Source: Acidobacteriota bacterium
GTDB taxonomy: Bacteria; Acidobacteriota; Blastocatellia; Pyrinomonadales; Pyrinomonadaceae
Assembly: GCA_029781855.1 (NCBI GenBank)
Contig: JAKOVX010000136.1
Location: 40,096 to 104,095 of the forward strand
DNA length: 64,000 nucleotides
Reading direction: 5' to 3'
Made by a program: the position numbers and the translations under genes. The notes under the pieces are model-generated. The model worked only from the letters and a program-made list of their open reading frames with translations. It did not search any database and was not told the DNA's origin. Within the stretch, counting starts at the first letter, position 1. The number at the start of each line of letters is the position of its first letter. This document shows positions 52,680 through 61,771 of the stretch, piece by piece.

Positions 52680-53708
52680 TCAATTCGTCAATGGCCAAAC
52701 AAATCTGCCCTCTTTGTCGATATAACCGATCTTATCGCCGACGTGTACCTCACAGAGCCCGTTTTCAAAGTAGTACGTCCACTTATCGAACTGTGGAGTG
52801 ATTACGATTCGGCCGGTAGGATCGATAAAGCCCCATTTTCCGTTGATTGCGACACTCACCAAGCCCTCCGAGAAGACACCGACCTCGTCAAACTGTGGTT
52901 GAATAACCATTTCGCCAGATGGATCAACGAAGCCCCACTTTTCTCCGACACGAACCCCAGCCAGCCCTTCGCCGAAGTGAGTAGCATTATCAAACTTTGC
53001 GGGAATGATTATCTTTCCGTTTAAATCGATAAATCCGTACTTACCATTCTTTTCGAAGAAAGCTCGGCTATCTTGAAACTCGCCTCCATTCCAATTTGGA
53101 AATAACTTCTTGCCGGTCTTATCAATGTAGTACTCCTTGCCGTCGGAATCCTCCGCTCGTGCCCGGCCAAAATAGAAATCGCCGGCGCTCTTGAATCGCG
53201 GCTTAATGACTATGTTTAAGTTACGGTCCATGTAACCCGTAAGATTTCCTTTGTGAAAGAATGCGAGCCCCTCTCGAAAATCTGAGACAAAGCCGACATT
53301 TTTCAGGACCTTGAATGTACCCCTTTTATTTGTAAATCCCCATTCTCCAGTCTGAACCAGTTTGCCATGCCTTTTGACCCAGCTTGAGCCAATGCTTACC
53401 GCACTAAGTCCATCATGAAACTCATTAAAGCATCCATAGCTAGAGTCGAACTTGGCGGGTATTACCAACCTACCCGTTGCATCGATAAAGCCGGTCTGTC
53501 CATTCATCTGAACTACGCACGCCAGCCCTTCAGAAAATTTCCACCCATGAGCGAATTGAGGTTGAATTCGTAAAACGCCAGTTCGATCAATGTATCCGAC
53601 GCGTCCATTCTTAACTACTGGAAACAGAACAGAATCGTTTTGGGCATACGCACAAAGGCTCAAGAAAAAGAGCACGGCGGTCACGAAACTCGCATAACGG
53701 ATATTCAT
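52680..53708 (-). CDS. Exported WG-repeat (KWG) protein
   Basis: 342 residues with a signal peptide (FVTAVLFFLSLCAYAQ). The mature protein consists of WG-type repeats of about 40-45 residues: KNGRVGYIDRTGVLRIQPQF, MNGQTGFIDATGRLVIPAKF, KNGKYGFIDLNGKIIIPAKFDNATHFGEGLAGVRVG, EKWGFVDPSGEMVIQPQFDEVGVFSEGLVSVAIN. About seven units can be counted, one with an insertion. Such repeats form beta-rich binding platforms; the ligand is unknown. Probably periplasmic or extracellular. Confidence 0.82.
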   Translation of the reverse strand: MNIRYASFVTAVLFFLSLCAYAQNDSVLFPVVKNGRVGYIDRTGVLRIQPQFAHGWKFSEGLACVVQMNGQTGFIDATGRLVIPAKFDSSYGCFNEFHDGLSAVSIGSSWVKRHGKLVQTGEWGFTNKRGTFKVLKNVGFVSDFREGLAFFHKGNLTGYMDRNLNIVIKPRFKSAGDFYFGRARAEDSDGKEYYIDKTGKKLFPNWNGGEFQDSRAFFEKNGKYGFIDLNGKIIIPAKFDNATHFGEGLAGVRVGEKWGFVDPSGEMVIQPQFDEVGVFSEGLVSVAINGKWGFIDPTGRIVITPQFDKWTYYFENGLCEVHVGDKIGYIDKEGRFVWPLTN

Positions 53709-53761
53709 TACTTAGTTCGATGCGGACGTACGCGAAACCACTGCCCGCAGCTGACCATATT

Positions 53762-53905
53762 TTACGGTGTTGGCGAATCCTTTTTCTTTGGGGCTTTCTC
53801 TACGTGAGATGCGCTGAGCCAGGCGGCTAGTTTGCCGGGGTCGGAATTCGAGATGCCGCAGACTCTTGACTCATTCATCTTTTGTTTTGCGGCGCTACCG
53901 ATCAT
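53762..53905 (-). CDS. Very short reading frame beside the REP block, possibly a gene remnant
   Basis: A 47-codon frame starting MIGSAAKQKMNESRVCG and ending KAPKKKDSPTP lies between the WG-repeat gene and the REP/RAYT block. It has no ribosome-binding site and abuts the first REP hairpin. It may be the C-terminal remnant of an interrupted gene or chance. The rest of the 298-bp gap 53709-54006 holds only the REP hairpins. Confidence 0.2.
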   Translation of the reverse strand: MIGSAAKQKMNESRVCGISNSDPGKLAAWLSASHVEKAPKKKDSPTP

Positions 53906-53916
53906 TTCATATGATC

Positions 53917-54004
53917 AAGCGGCTTGCCGCAGCGCAGTGCGGTCAGGCTTGCCTGACCGTTAATCTTCACCCCAAATATCCCGGAGGAGGCAGTGCCTCC
54001 GACA
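53917..54004. repeat. REP/BIME-type palindromes, left of the RAYT gene
   Basis: The perfect hairpin CGGTCAGGC-TT-GCCTGACCG (53940-53959) is preceded by GCGGC-tt-GCCGC and followed by a second hairpin type, GGAGGC-agt-GCCTCC (53986-54000). The same elements recur on the other side of the transposase gene, the pattern expected of REP sequences mobilised by RAYT enzymes. Confidence 0.8.
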
Positions 54005-54006
54005 CG

Positions 54007-54549
54007 TCATCGATGCCATTCGATCTTACCGCGATCTACCTCAAGTGGCTCATCTTCTGAACGCCTGCCATGCCAGATCCGTGCGCTCGACCATTTCCAG
54101 TCGTTGGGGTGATCTGCCAATTCCGCGCGGATCGGGTTCAGATGCGTATATTGTACCCGCTGCCACAACATACGTTCGCTCCATAAGAGACGGGTGCTTG
54201 GATGCCGCTGCCACACAATATAGTCGGAGCCGTCGCTTCGATGCGGGATCCAGAGTTTTTCGAGTGATTCAGTGTGGCCATTATCCCGTAAATGGTCAAC
54301 CAGACGTCGGCCGGCGATGCCTTTAACAAATCGGAGAATGTCCTTTGAATCGACCTTGCTATCTGTCACCAAATGCAAATGATCGGGCATTATGACGTAG
54401 GCAAATATGAGAAATTTCCCGGAGCCGCGGGCTTCATTCAACGCATTGCACATTAACCGTGCGAGCGCATCCGTGCGAAAGATCGGCAGCCGACCCGTTG
54501 TGACCGCCGTTAAATAGAATGCCGGATTGTCCTTTGAGATTCGGAACAT
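54007..54549 (-). CDS. REP-associated tyrosine transposase (RAYT)
   Basis: 180 residues of the IS200/IS605-like Y1 transposase clan. The HUH motif is MPDHLHLV (His-x-His), near residue 56. The catalytic tyrosine is probably in QYTHLNPIRAELADHPNDWKWSSARIWHGR, the diagnostic RAYT C-terminal segment. N-terminal FYLTAVTTGRLPIFRTD is also typical. RAYTs are single-copy domesticated transposases that recognise REP hairpins by their unpaired guide bases. REP hairpins flank this gene on both sides. The N-terminus could extend a few residues upstream, but the upstream DNA is repeat sequence. Confidence 0.93.
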   Translation of the reverse strand: MFRISKDNPAFYLTAVTTGRLPIFRTDALARLMCNALNEARGSGKFLIFAYVIMPDHLHLVTDSKVDSKDILRFVKGIAGRRLVDHLRDNGHTESLEKLWIPHRSDGSDYIVWQRHPSTRLLWSERMLWQRVQYTHLNPIRAELADHPNDWKWSSARIWHGRRSEDEPLEVDRGKIEWHR

Positions 54550-54589
54550 TTGTCGCAGGCATTCTATATGCTTTTCGCGGCTCGCCGCA

Positions 54590-54840
54590 ACGCAGTGCGG
54601 TCAGGCTAGCCTGACCGCACTGCGCCGGGGCAGAGCCCTCTAGTTGGAGTAATGCTTTCGGTTTTTTGAACTTGATTCTTGGCTTTGCCATAATGCACGG
54701 CGGTCAGGCTTGCCTGACCGTAAGGCCTCCCCAAAAAAAACTCCGGAGGAGGCTGTGCCTCCGACAAGCTCTTTTAGCCCGCTAAAGCGGGCTTGATATT
54801 TCCAGGGAATGTCGCTCGGTCAGGCAAGCCTGACCGCACT
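54590..54840. repeat. REP/BIME-type palindromes, right of the RAYT gene
   Basis: Three further CGGTCAGGC hairpins: the copy at 54591-54624 is a perfect 34-bp palindrome with a GCTAGC centre; others lie at 54701-54720 and 54817-54836, the latter inverted (AA centre). The GGAGGC/GCCTCC hairpin recurs at 54748-54762, and an AGCCCGCT/AGCGGGCT hairpin sits at 54776-54793. Together they fill the 415-bp gap 54550-54964, in which no gene is supported. Confidence 0.8.
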
Positions 54841-54964
54841 GCGCTGGGGCAAGCCCGGGATTATAGGATTCGTAAGAGATTCTGCCCGTACGGCAAGCCA
54901 TTTGCACAGCTTTGTGAGGCACTTTCACGGCTCCGGGAGCGAGTTGCAGGGGTTCGGCTGCGAC

Positions 54965-55453
54965 TCATCGTTCTTCGCCTGTGTTCCGACCGAACGAAAA
55001 GCCGCCTCGCACGTCCAACGGCAAACTTTGCACACTGTCGAAACTTGGTGCTCTCCTAAAATACTGATGAAACCCTATCGCCGCGAAAGTTATTTCGCCG
55101 TCGTGGGCTTCAATGGTCCATCGCCACTCTTGATCGCGGCCAATGGATTCAGCATTTGCCGGACTTTTAGGATCGGCTCTTCGAATGTCCTGAAGTTCAA
55201 TTCCCAACGCAGGTTCTAAATCGATCTTCAGATCGTATACATTTTCGAAAATAAGAGTTGCCGGAGCCACCCAAAACTTGAAGTAAGTTTCTCCCTCTTG
55301 CGGGTGCACCCACTGGAGGATGTAATCGATGTCGAGGAGCAATTCAAACTTCTCGGGGATAAAGGCGAATGCATGGACTGTCGCATCATGCCAGCCCATC
55401 ATGTCGAAATCAGCTTCCGTCCAAATCCATTTTTCGAGTTCGTATTGTTCCAC
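54965..55453 (-). CDS. Protein of unknown function
   Basis: 162 residues. I do not recognise a family. It is aromatic-rich: LEKWIWTEADFDMMGWHDATVHAFAF, LLLDIDYILQWVHPQEGETYFKFWVAPATLIFENVYDLKIDLE, EWRWTIEAHDGEITFAAIGF. The FWVAPATLIFENVYDL core suggests a small beta-sandwich, as in some immunity-type proteins, but no toxin neighbour is seen. The last residues run into the REP-rich region. Confidence 0.55.
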   Translation of the reverse strand: MEQYELEKWIWTEADFDMMGWHDATVHAFAFIPEKFELLLDIDYILQWVHPQEGETYFKFWVAPATLIFENVYDLKIDLEPALGIELQDIRRADPKSPANAESIGRDQEWRWTIEAHDGEITFAAIGFHQYFRRAPSFDSVQSLPLDVRGGFSFGRNTGEER

Positions 55454-55471
55454 AATAGACGGTAATTCGCA

Positions 55472-56575
<1,104 letters not shown>

Positions 56576-56686
56576 AACTTCATTTTGCCACAATTGGGGC
56601 GATCGTGAAATAAATCGCGCGTTTATGACCTCAATCATAAATTCGGCCTAAGGATTGCGTTAGATTCAGTCACATGAGGCATAACT

Positions 56687-57019
56687 ATGAATGAACTTAA
56701 TTCAGTCTTTGAACTTCGGGACGAGGGAATTTGGGAGAGCGAGAAAGATGTCAATATGCGGGAGCTGCTGAACGACGACCGCCGCCGCGTGGTCGAGATC
56801 GGCATCCGGGCGAAAGCGACGCTCAAACGCCATCACACGCCTGAGCCGATCACCGTACTTTGCCTGTCGGGCACCGGAGCGTTTACCGCCGGGGGCGAGC
56901 ACGAGGACATCCAGCGGCTCCGGCCCGGAACCCTGATCGCGTTGGACGCATCGGTCGAACACGAAGTCGTCGCGGACACCGACCTGCATATTCTGGTCAG
57001 TAAGTTCAAGGGCATTTGA
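56687..57019 (+). CDS. Small cupin-domain protein
   Basis: 110 residues. Cupin barrel: VVEIGIRAKATLKRHHTPEPITVLCLSGTGAFTAGGEHEDIQRLRPGTLIALDASVEHEVVADTDLHILVSKF. The first conserved motif contains HHTPE (His residues as metal ligands) and the second has EHEV. It lies 139 bp upstream of the nitric oxide reductase gene in the same direction, so it may belong to the NO-response group. The reaction is unknown. Confidence 0.85.
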   Translation: MNELNSVFELRDEGIWESEKDVNMRELLNDDRRRVVEIGIRAKATLKRHHTPEPITVLCLSGTGAFTAGGEHEDIQRLRPGTLIALDASVEHEVVADTDLHILVSKFKGI

Positions 57020-57031
57020 AAATGACGCAAT

Positions 57032-57055
57032 AGGGGAATATGATCGACATCCCCT
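57032..57055. promoter_or_regulatory. Inverted repeat upstream of the NO reductase gene
   Basis: AGGGGA (57032-57037) is repeated in inverse as TCCCCT (57050-57055) 12 bp later. The dyad lies just after the cupin stop. It might be a regulatory dyad for the NO reductase gene. It does not match the FNR/NNR consensus TTGAT-N4-ATCAA, so no regulator is assigned. Confidence 0.35.
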
Positions 57056-57104
57056 GAAAAATATTACTCGGCGCCTGATTGTTGTTCGCGCACGCGCCGT
57101 CCCC

Positions 57105-57138
57105 TGCCCGAAAGCGCCGTATCGGCGCGTCCCGGGCA
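57105..57138 (+). promoter_or_regulatory. Stable two-part hairpin in the norZ leader
   Basis: TGCCCG (57105-57110) pairs with CGGGCA (57133-57138) and the inner GCGCCG (57114-57119) pairs with CGGCGC (57123-57128). It ends 20 nt before the norZ ATG, just upstream of its GAAAGGAGAGG ribosome-binding site. The T-run of a terminator is missing, so it may control leader stability or ribosome access. Confidence 0.5.
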
Positions 57139-57158
57139 ATTCGAAAGGAGAGGATGAG

Positions 57159-59405
57159 ATGAAACGATTGTGGATATTGATGATCTTTGTTTTTGTTGGG
57201 TCTTTTGCGATCCTCGGCTGGGTCGGAACTGAGATCTTTCGGCAGGCACCGCCGGTGCCCAAACAGGTCGTCGCGACCGATGGCCGCGTCGTGATCTCTG
57301 AGGACGATGTCTCGAACGGCCAAAACGTTTGGCAGGCAATGGGCGGCATGCAGAGCGGTTCGATCTGGGGCCACGGTTCATACGTCGCGCCCGACTGGAC
57401 GGCCGATTACCTGCATCGCGAGTGCGTTTTCATCCTGAATACGTGGGCGAACAAGGATTTTGCGAAAGCCTTTGATTCCCTCAACGTCGAGCAGCAAGCG
57501 GCACTTAAGGCGCGGCTCGCCGTTCTGATGCGAACGAACACGTACGATGCGGCGACCGGGAATATCTCGATCGACCCCGTGCGTGCGGCCGCCTTCGAGG
57601 ACAATCTCAAGCATTACAGCGAGATATTCACGAACGGCAACAAGGACTACGCCATCCAGCGTAATGCACAGTCCGACCCGGTGAAGCTGCGGCAGTTGGT
57701 TTCGTTCTTTTTCTGGACGTCTTGGGCGTCGGCGGCGAACCGCCCGGGCAATAACATTTCGTACACAAGTAATTTTCCGTCCGAACCGCTCGTCGACAAT
57801 GTTCCGACCAGCTCGGCGGTCGTATGGACAGGCGTCAGCGTGATCATGCTGATCGCGAGTATCGGAGCAATGGTCTGGTTCTACGCCGGCTGGCGAAAAC
57901 CGATGGATGACCACGGCGCACCGGATCTCGATCCACTGATCGGACAGACATTGACGCCGTCGCAAAAGGCGACAGTCAAATACTTTTTTGTAGTTTCGCT
58001 ATTGTTCCTGCTGCAGATCGTAATGGGCATCATCACGGCCCACTATGGCGTCGAGGGCGGCGGGCTCTATGGCATTCCGCTGGCAGACTATCTGCCCTAC
58101 GTGGTCTCGCGAACGTGGCACACGCAGCTCGGCATTTTCTGGATCGCGACGGCGTGGCTCGCGGCCGGGCTCTATATTGCACCTTACATCTGCGGCTACG
58201 AGCCGAAAATGCAAAAGCTCGGCGTCGATGTCCTGTTCGGAGCACTGCTCATCGTCGTTCTCGGCTCGATGGCCGGTGAATGGATGAGCGTCATGCACAA
58301 GTTCGGCAACGGCGACCTCTGGTTCTGGTTCGGCCATCAGGGTTACGAATACGTCGACCTCGGCCGCGTCTGGCAGGCAGCTTTGCTCATCGGACTTCTG
58401 CTTTGGCTCTTCCTGATCGCACGTTCGGCGATCCCGGCGTTGAAAAAGGACGGCAACAGCAAGTCGCTCGTAATGCTCTACATCGCGACGACAGCGGGTA
58501 TAGCTCTGTTTTATGCTCCGGGCCTTTTCTGGGGAATGCGAACGCATCTGACCGAGGTCGAATACTGGCGTTGGTGGGTCGTCCACCTGTGGGTCGAAGG
58601 CTTTTTCGAAGTGTTTGCGACCGTCGTGATCGCGTTCCTATTCGCCCGGTTGAAGGTGATCAATTCCGAAAACGCGGCGTACGCGTCGCTTCTGTCGGGA
58701 GCGATCTACCTGAGCGGCGGCATTATCGGGACACTGCATCATCTCTATTTTGCGGGTACGCCGACAGTCGCTCTGGCATTCGGATCGGTGTTCAGTGCAC
58801 TTGAGATCGTGCCGCTCGTTTTCGTCGGTTTCGAGGCGTTCGATAATATTCGCCATTCCAAATCACGCCCGTGGCTTGCTCAGTATAAGTGGGTCGTGTA
58901 CTTCTTTGTGGCGGTGGCTTTCTGGAATCTGGTCGGCGCCGGCGTGTTCGGCTTTATGATCAATCCGCCGATCGCCCTCTATTACATGCAGGGCCTGAAC
59001 ACGACGGCGGTCCACGCCCATGGAGCGCTTTACGGCGTTTACGGGACGCTCGGGCTGGCCCTGTTGCTGTTCTGCATGCGGGCGATGCAGCCGCAGCGGA
59101 TATGGAAGACCGGTTTGCTGAAATTCGCGTTTTGGACGATCAACATCGGACTCCTGCTCGAGATCGTGCTGAGTCTGCTGCCGATCGGCCTGCTGCAAAC
59201 CTATCGTTCGGTCTCGACCGGATACTGGTCAGCGCGCTCGGCGGAATTCATGCAGACCGACCTGATGCAGACGCTTCGCTGGATGAGGTTGTTCGGGGAC
59301 ACGGTGTTTGCGATCGGAGCGGTCGCGTTTGTCTGGTTCGCCCTCGAATTAATGCTGACGAAAGGTGAAAATGTCGAGGCGGACCTTGAGGCCTCTACCG
59401 AATAG
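57159..59405 (+). CDS. norZ: Quinol-dependent nitric oxide reductase (qNor)
   Basis: 748 residues, single-subunit qNor reducing NO to N2O with quinol as donor. The N-terminal helix and periplasmic extension hold GQNVWQAMGGMQSGSIWGHGSYVAPDWTADYLHRE. Haem-copper-oxidase-type ligands appear in order: WHTQLGIFWIATAW (His), VHLWVEGFFEVFAT (His and Glu for Fe-B), TLHHLYFAG (two His) and AVHAHGALYGVYG (haem ligands). At least twelve transmembrane helices are visible. AGGAGAGG precedes the ATG. Its neighbours (cupin, truncated haemoglobin, Crp/Fnr regulator) form a NO-detoxification or denitrification group. Confidence 0.95.
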   Translation: MKRLWILMIFVFVGSFAILGWVGTEIFRQAPPVPKQVVATDGRVVISEDDVSNGQNVWQAMGGMQSGSIWGHGSYVAPDWTADYLHRECVFILNTWANKDFAKAFDSLNVEQQAALKARLAVLMRTNTYDAATGNISIDPVRAAAFEDNLKHYSEIFTNGNKDYAIQRNAQSDPVKLRQLVSFFFWTSWASAANRPGNNISYTSNFPSEPLVDNVPTSSAVVWTGVSVIMLIASIGAMVWFYAGWRKPMDDHGAPDLDPLIGQTLTPSQKATVKYFFVVSLLFLLQIVMGIITAHYGVEGGGLYGIPLADYLPYVVSRTWHTQLGIFWIATAWLAAGLYIAPYICGYEPKMQKLGVDVLFGALLIVVLGSMAGEWMSVMHKFGNGDLWFWFGHQGYEYVDLGRVWQAALLIGLLLWLFLIARSAIPALKKDGNSKSLVMLYIATTAGIALFYAPGLFWGMRTHLTEVEYWRWWVVHLWVEGFFEVFATVVIAFLFARLKVINSENAAYASLLSGAIYLSGGIIGTLHHLYFAGTPTVALAFGSVFSALEIVPLVFVGFEAFDNIRHSKSRPWLAQYKWVVYFFVAVAFWNLVGAGVFGFMINPPIALYYMQGLNTTAVHAHGALYGVYGTLGLALLLFCMRAMQPQRIWKTGLLKFAFWTINIGLLLEIVLSLLPIGLLQTYRSVSTGYWSARSAEFMQTDLMQTLRWMRLFGDTVFAIGAVAFVWFALELMLTKGENVEADLEASTE

Positions 59406-59868
59406 TAAACCGCAGCAAAGACGGCGGCCGGCTGAATATAACCGGCCGCCGATCATCAATTTCACCTTGACCGTTCAATTCAAACAGGACATTGCAGGAC
59501 GCCCGGACATCGACCGGATGATGCGGCGTTTTTACGAACGAGCGATGGCGGACGACGTCATTGGGTACATTTTCACCGACGTCGCGAAACTCGACCTCGA
59601 CAGGCATCTACCGATCATCGGCGATTTTTGGGAGACGATCGTCTTTCAGACGCCGATCTACGCACGGCACGGACGCAATCCGCTGCAGGTCCACGGCGAA
59701 TTGAATGACAAGGAACGGCTGCTGCCCGCCCATTTCGAACGGTGGCTGAAGATCTTTCACGAGGTGGCCGACGAATTATTCACCGGCGAGCGGCACGAAT
59801 TCATGAAGTCCCGTGCCGGGGCGATCGCAGCCCGGATGACGTCGTACGTTGCATCGGTTAGTCCCTGA
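59371..59868 (+). CDS. Group III truncated haemoglobin
   Basis: 165 residues if the ATG at 59371, overlapping the end of norZ, is used. The globin begins around FKQDIAGRPDIDRMMRRFYERAMADDVIGYIFTDVAKLDLDRHLPIIGDFWETIVFQ and continues VHGELNDKERLLPAHFERWLKIFHEVADELFTGERHEFMKSRAGAIAARM. The proximal His is in FERWLKIFHEV. The first 35 residues (Arg/Pro-rich) are unlike the family and span a strong hairpin, so a start further downstream is possible. Likely roles are NO scavenging or dioxygenation. Confidence 0.85.
   Translation: MSRRTLRPLPNSKPQQRRRPAEYNRPPIINFTLTVQFKQDIAGRPDIDRMMRRFYERAMADDVIGYIFTDVAKLDLDRHLPIIGDFWETIVFQTPIYARHGRNPLQVHGELNDKERLLPAHFERWLKIFHEVADELFTGERHEFMKSRAGAIAARMTSYVASVSP
59422..59451 (+). 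other. Strong intercistronic hairpin after norZ
   Basis: CGGCGGCCGG (59422-59431) pairs perfectly with CCGGCCGCCG (59442-59451), 16 nt after the norZ stop. There is no T-run, so a rho-independent terminator is unlikely. It lies inside the predicted N-terminal coding part of the haemoglobin, and suggests either mRNA stabilisation or a later haemoglobin start. Confidence 0.6.
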
Positions 59869-60505
59869 ACGCCTGATCCAACAACGAAATATCTTCGATC
59901 ACGATCTTACCGTGAACGATGTTGAACAGGCCGCGTTCGGACAGGCGGCGGATCACACGAATCGTCGTTTCGGTCGTCAGTCCGGCCATGTTAGCGATGT
60001 CTTCGCGGCGTAGCGTGATCTTGACCGGGCCGTCTGACGAGCGGCCGTTGGCGAGTTTCAAAAGCACCTTTCCGATGCGGTGATCGGGCGAAGCGGTAGC
60101 AAGGTTCTGTATAGTCGCCGTCTTTTCACGAAGCATCGACGACATCCAGTTGATGACCTCAAACGAGAATTCGCTCGAATCACGCAATAGCCCCAGAAAA
60201 TCCGCCCGCTCGATCAGCAGCAGCTTTGAGCGTTCCATCGCGACCGCACCGGCCGGGTAATTTCCCCCGTCGAACACAGCCGGAACCGCGAACATCTCTC
60301 CGGGGCCAAAGATCCCGATTATCACTTCCTTGCCGCCTTCGAGGTAATGGACCATCTTGACCCTGCCCGTGAGGACGACCGGTAAGATCGACGCCTCGTC
60401 GCCCTCGGCGAAGATCTCACGCCCCTCCGCGAACGAGCGTGCACGGCCGACCTTGCTTATCCGCGAATTCAATTCCTCGCTTATTTCCGAGAGCAGAGTT
60501 TTCAT
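59858..60505 (-). CDS. Crp/Fnr-family transcriptional regulator
   Basis: 215 residues. The N-terminal cyclic-nucleotide-binding-type sensor (FAEGREIFAEGDEASILPVVLTGRVKMVHYLEGGKEVIIGIFGPGEMFAVPAVFDGGNYPAGAVA) has no N-terminal FNR-type cysteine cluster and does not show the full cAMP-binding pattern. The HTH is RREDIANMAGLTTETTIRVIRRLSERGLF. Proteins of this subgroup (DNR/NNR-like) often control NO-related genes. It converges with the haemoglobin gene, overlapping by 11 bp, so it is the best candidate for controlling norZ, by context only. Confidence 0.85.
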   Translation of the reverse strand: MKTLLSEISEELNSRISKVGRARSFAEGREIFAEGDEASILPVVLTGRVKMVHYLEGGKEVIIGIFGPGEMFAVPAVFDGGNYPAGAVAMERSKLLLIERADFLGLLRDSSEFSFEVINWMSSMLREKTATIQNLATASPDHRIGKVLLKLANGRSSDGPVKITLRREDIANMAGLTTETTIRVIRRLSERGLFNIVHGKIVIEDISLLDQAFRD

Positions 60506-60601
60506 AGCAGAGCGGAAACCGTCAGATCCCAGGGTCGCTTTGGACCAGAAACCGATATTAACAAATTTCGTACTAGTAACGGAGAACGTCGCACGGAATC
60601 G

Positions 60602-60630
60602 TTGACATTGCGACAGCCTGCGGATAAAGT
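60602..60630 (+). promoter_or_regulatory. Predicted promoter of the 60.75-kb membrane-protein gene
   Basis: TTGACA (60602-60607) and TAAAGT (60625-60630, 4 of 6 matches) are 17 bp apart. The leader to the ATG at 60750 is about 110 nt. The gap 60506-60749 shows nothing else I can support. Confidence 0.45.
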
Positions 60631-60749
60631 ACGCTCTGAAATCGGACGAGGGAAGGTTTTTTTCGGATCTTCGGTTGTCCTAAATGTTACTTCACGGGCA
60701 GAAGTCTATTGCCTGGCCCCAAATTAAAAAGATCGGAGGAAGAATTTCA

Positions 60750-61172
60750 ATGCTGAGAATTATCTTGGGCGTGATCGTCGGTTTTGTTGTCTGGTCGATC
60801 CTGTGGGTTGGCAGCGACCAGGTACTGATCCAAACGATCGGTTGGTACGGCGATCATCAACACGCTTTTGAACGTGCGATGGTTAATAAAGAAGCGTTCT
60901 CGCCTGACCTCACGGTACTGATCTTGAATATTGTCCGGAGTGTGATCATTTCGTTCATCTCGGGCTACATCGCGGTGCTGGCGGCCGGCGAAAACAAGAA
61001 GAGCACACTTTATCTCGGCATTCTCCTCCTGCTGTTCGGTGCGATGGTCGAGGTGATGGCGTGGAATTTTCTGCCCGTCTGGTACCACCTCATATTCCTC
61101 GTTCTGTTGATTCCGGTGACGATCGCGGGCGGGAAGATGAAGAATTTTAGCCCCGCATCCCAAACCGCTTGA
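60750..61172 (+). CDS. Small four-helix membrane protein, paralogue of the 48-kb gene
   Basis: 140 residues from ATG 60750, preceded by CGGAGGAAG; the frame is open further upstream but that part is non-conserved. Four hydrophobic helices: LRIILGVIVGFVVWSILWVG, LNIVRSVIISFISGYIAVLAA, TLYLGILLLLFGAMVEVMAW, YHLIFLVLLIPVTIAGG. It shares HAFERA, WYHLIF and the GGK end with the protein at 47882-48286. The function is unknown. Its 3' end overlaps the convergent YkgJ-like gene by 26 bp. Confidence 0.75.
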   Translation: MLRIILGVIVGFVVWSILWVGSDQVLIQTIGWYGDHQHAFERAMVNKEAFSPDLTVLILNIVRSVIISFISGYIAVLAAGENKKSTLYLGILLLLFGAMVEVMAWNFLPVWYHLIFLVLLIPVTIAGGKMKNFSPASQTA

Positions 61173-61680
61173 TCGCAAGCGGTATCGGTAAAAATGGCTG
61201 CGGCGAACGATAGGTGCCGCGATTCAGCTTGTCGACCGCTACTTCGGCGTCGTCGAGCAGCTCGTCGGGCGGCAGGTCGGCGGCATTTTCGTAACAGGCG
61301 TGCTGGATACAGGGCATCGGCTTGGCCTCGGTGTGAACGAGGCAGCCGGTGCCTTTTTCGTAAAGCGGGCAAGCAAATGTCTTGGTCGGATCGCCGTTGG
61401 TATCGACGAGCCCGTATTTCTCGATCGCATCATCGATCTTCGTCACGATCTCCGCTTGCTTTCCCGACGGCAGGCCGCCAATGACGTTGCCGATCGCAAC
61501 TGCCTCGAGCCGCGAGATACGAACATTTACAAAATGCTCGTCGAGACAACAGGCTCCCGGCGTATCGCAAGCGATGCAGCTTTTTGCCCGATGTTCATAG
61601 CCGGCGGCGACGAGCGTACGCAGTTTGTCCCGGACGTCTGAGAGTCGTTTTAGGGCTGATGATTCGCTGACCGTCTTCAT
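61147..61680 (-). CDS. YkgJ-family cysteine-cluster protein
   Basis: 177 residues from ATG 61680; upstream frame-open codons are not conserved. Cysteine pairs occur in CIACDTPGACCLDEHF, then FACPLYEKGTGCLVHTEAKPMPCIQHACYE. This is the YkgJ/Fe-S zinc-binding pattern (CxxCxxCC, then CP-x-L-x8-C). Such proteins are thought to bind iron-sulfur or zinc; the role is not settled. The preceding helices (ALKRLSDVRDKLRTLVAAG) are typical. Confidence 0.83.
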   Translation of the reverse strand: MKTVSESSALKRLSDVRDKLRTLVAAGYEHRAKSCIACDTPGACCLDEHFVNVRISRLEAVAIGNVIGGLPSGKQAEIVTKIDDAIEKYGLVDTNGDPTKTFACPLYEKGTGCLVHTEAKPMPCIQHACYENAADLPPDELLDDAEVAVDKLNRGTYRSPQPFLPIPLAIKRFGMRG

Positions 61681-61771
61681 TGTTAGTGGCCGAAAACCGG
61701 CTTTGGCTGACACGCGTCTTTGCCGCGTGATACAATTTGGCAATTGAAATACTACCGAATTTTGGAGGATT

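Noticed and set aside
54434..54691. 85-codon minus-strand frame starting MAKPRIKFKKPK upstream of the RAYT
   Set aside because: Its middle is translated REP sequence (APAQCGQASLTALRCG) and it is out of frame with the transposase, so it is repeat-derived.
54793..55219. Plus-strand frames across the right REP block
   Set aside because: They translate the REP palindromes and overlap the 162-residue minus-strand gene, whose codon use is better.
57032..57055. FNR/NNR box upstream of norZ
   Set aside because: Only an AGGGGA/TCCCCT dyad was found; the TTGAT-N4-ATCAA consensus is absent, so no FNR-type site is claimed.
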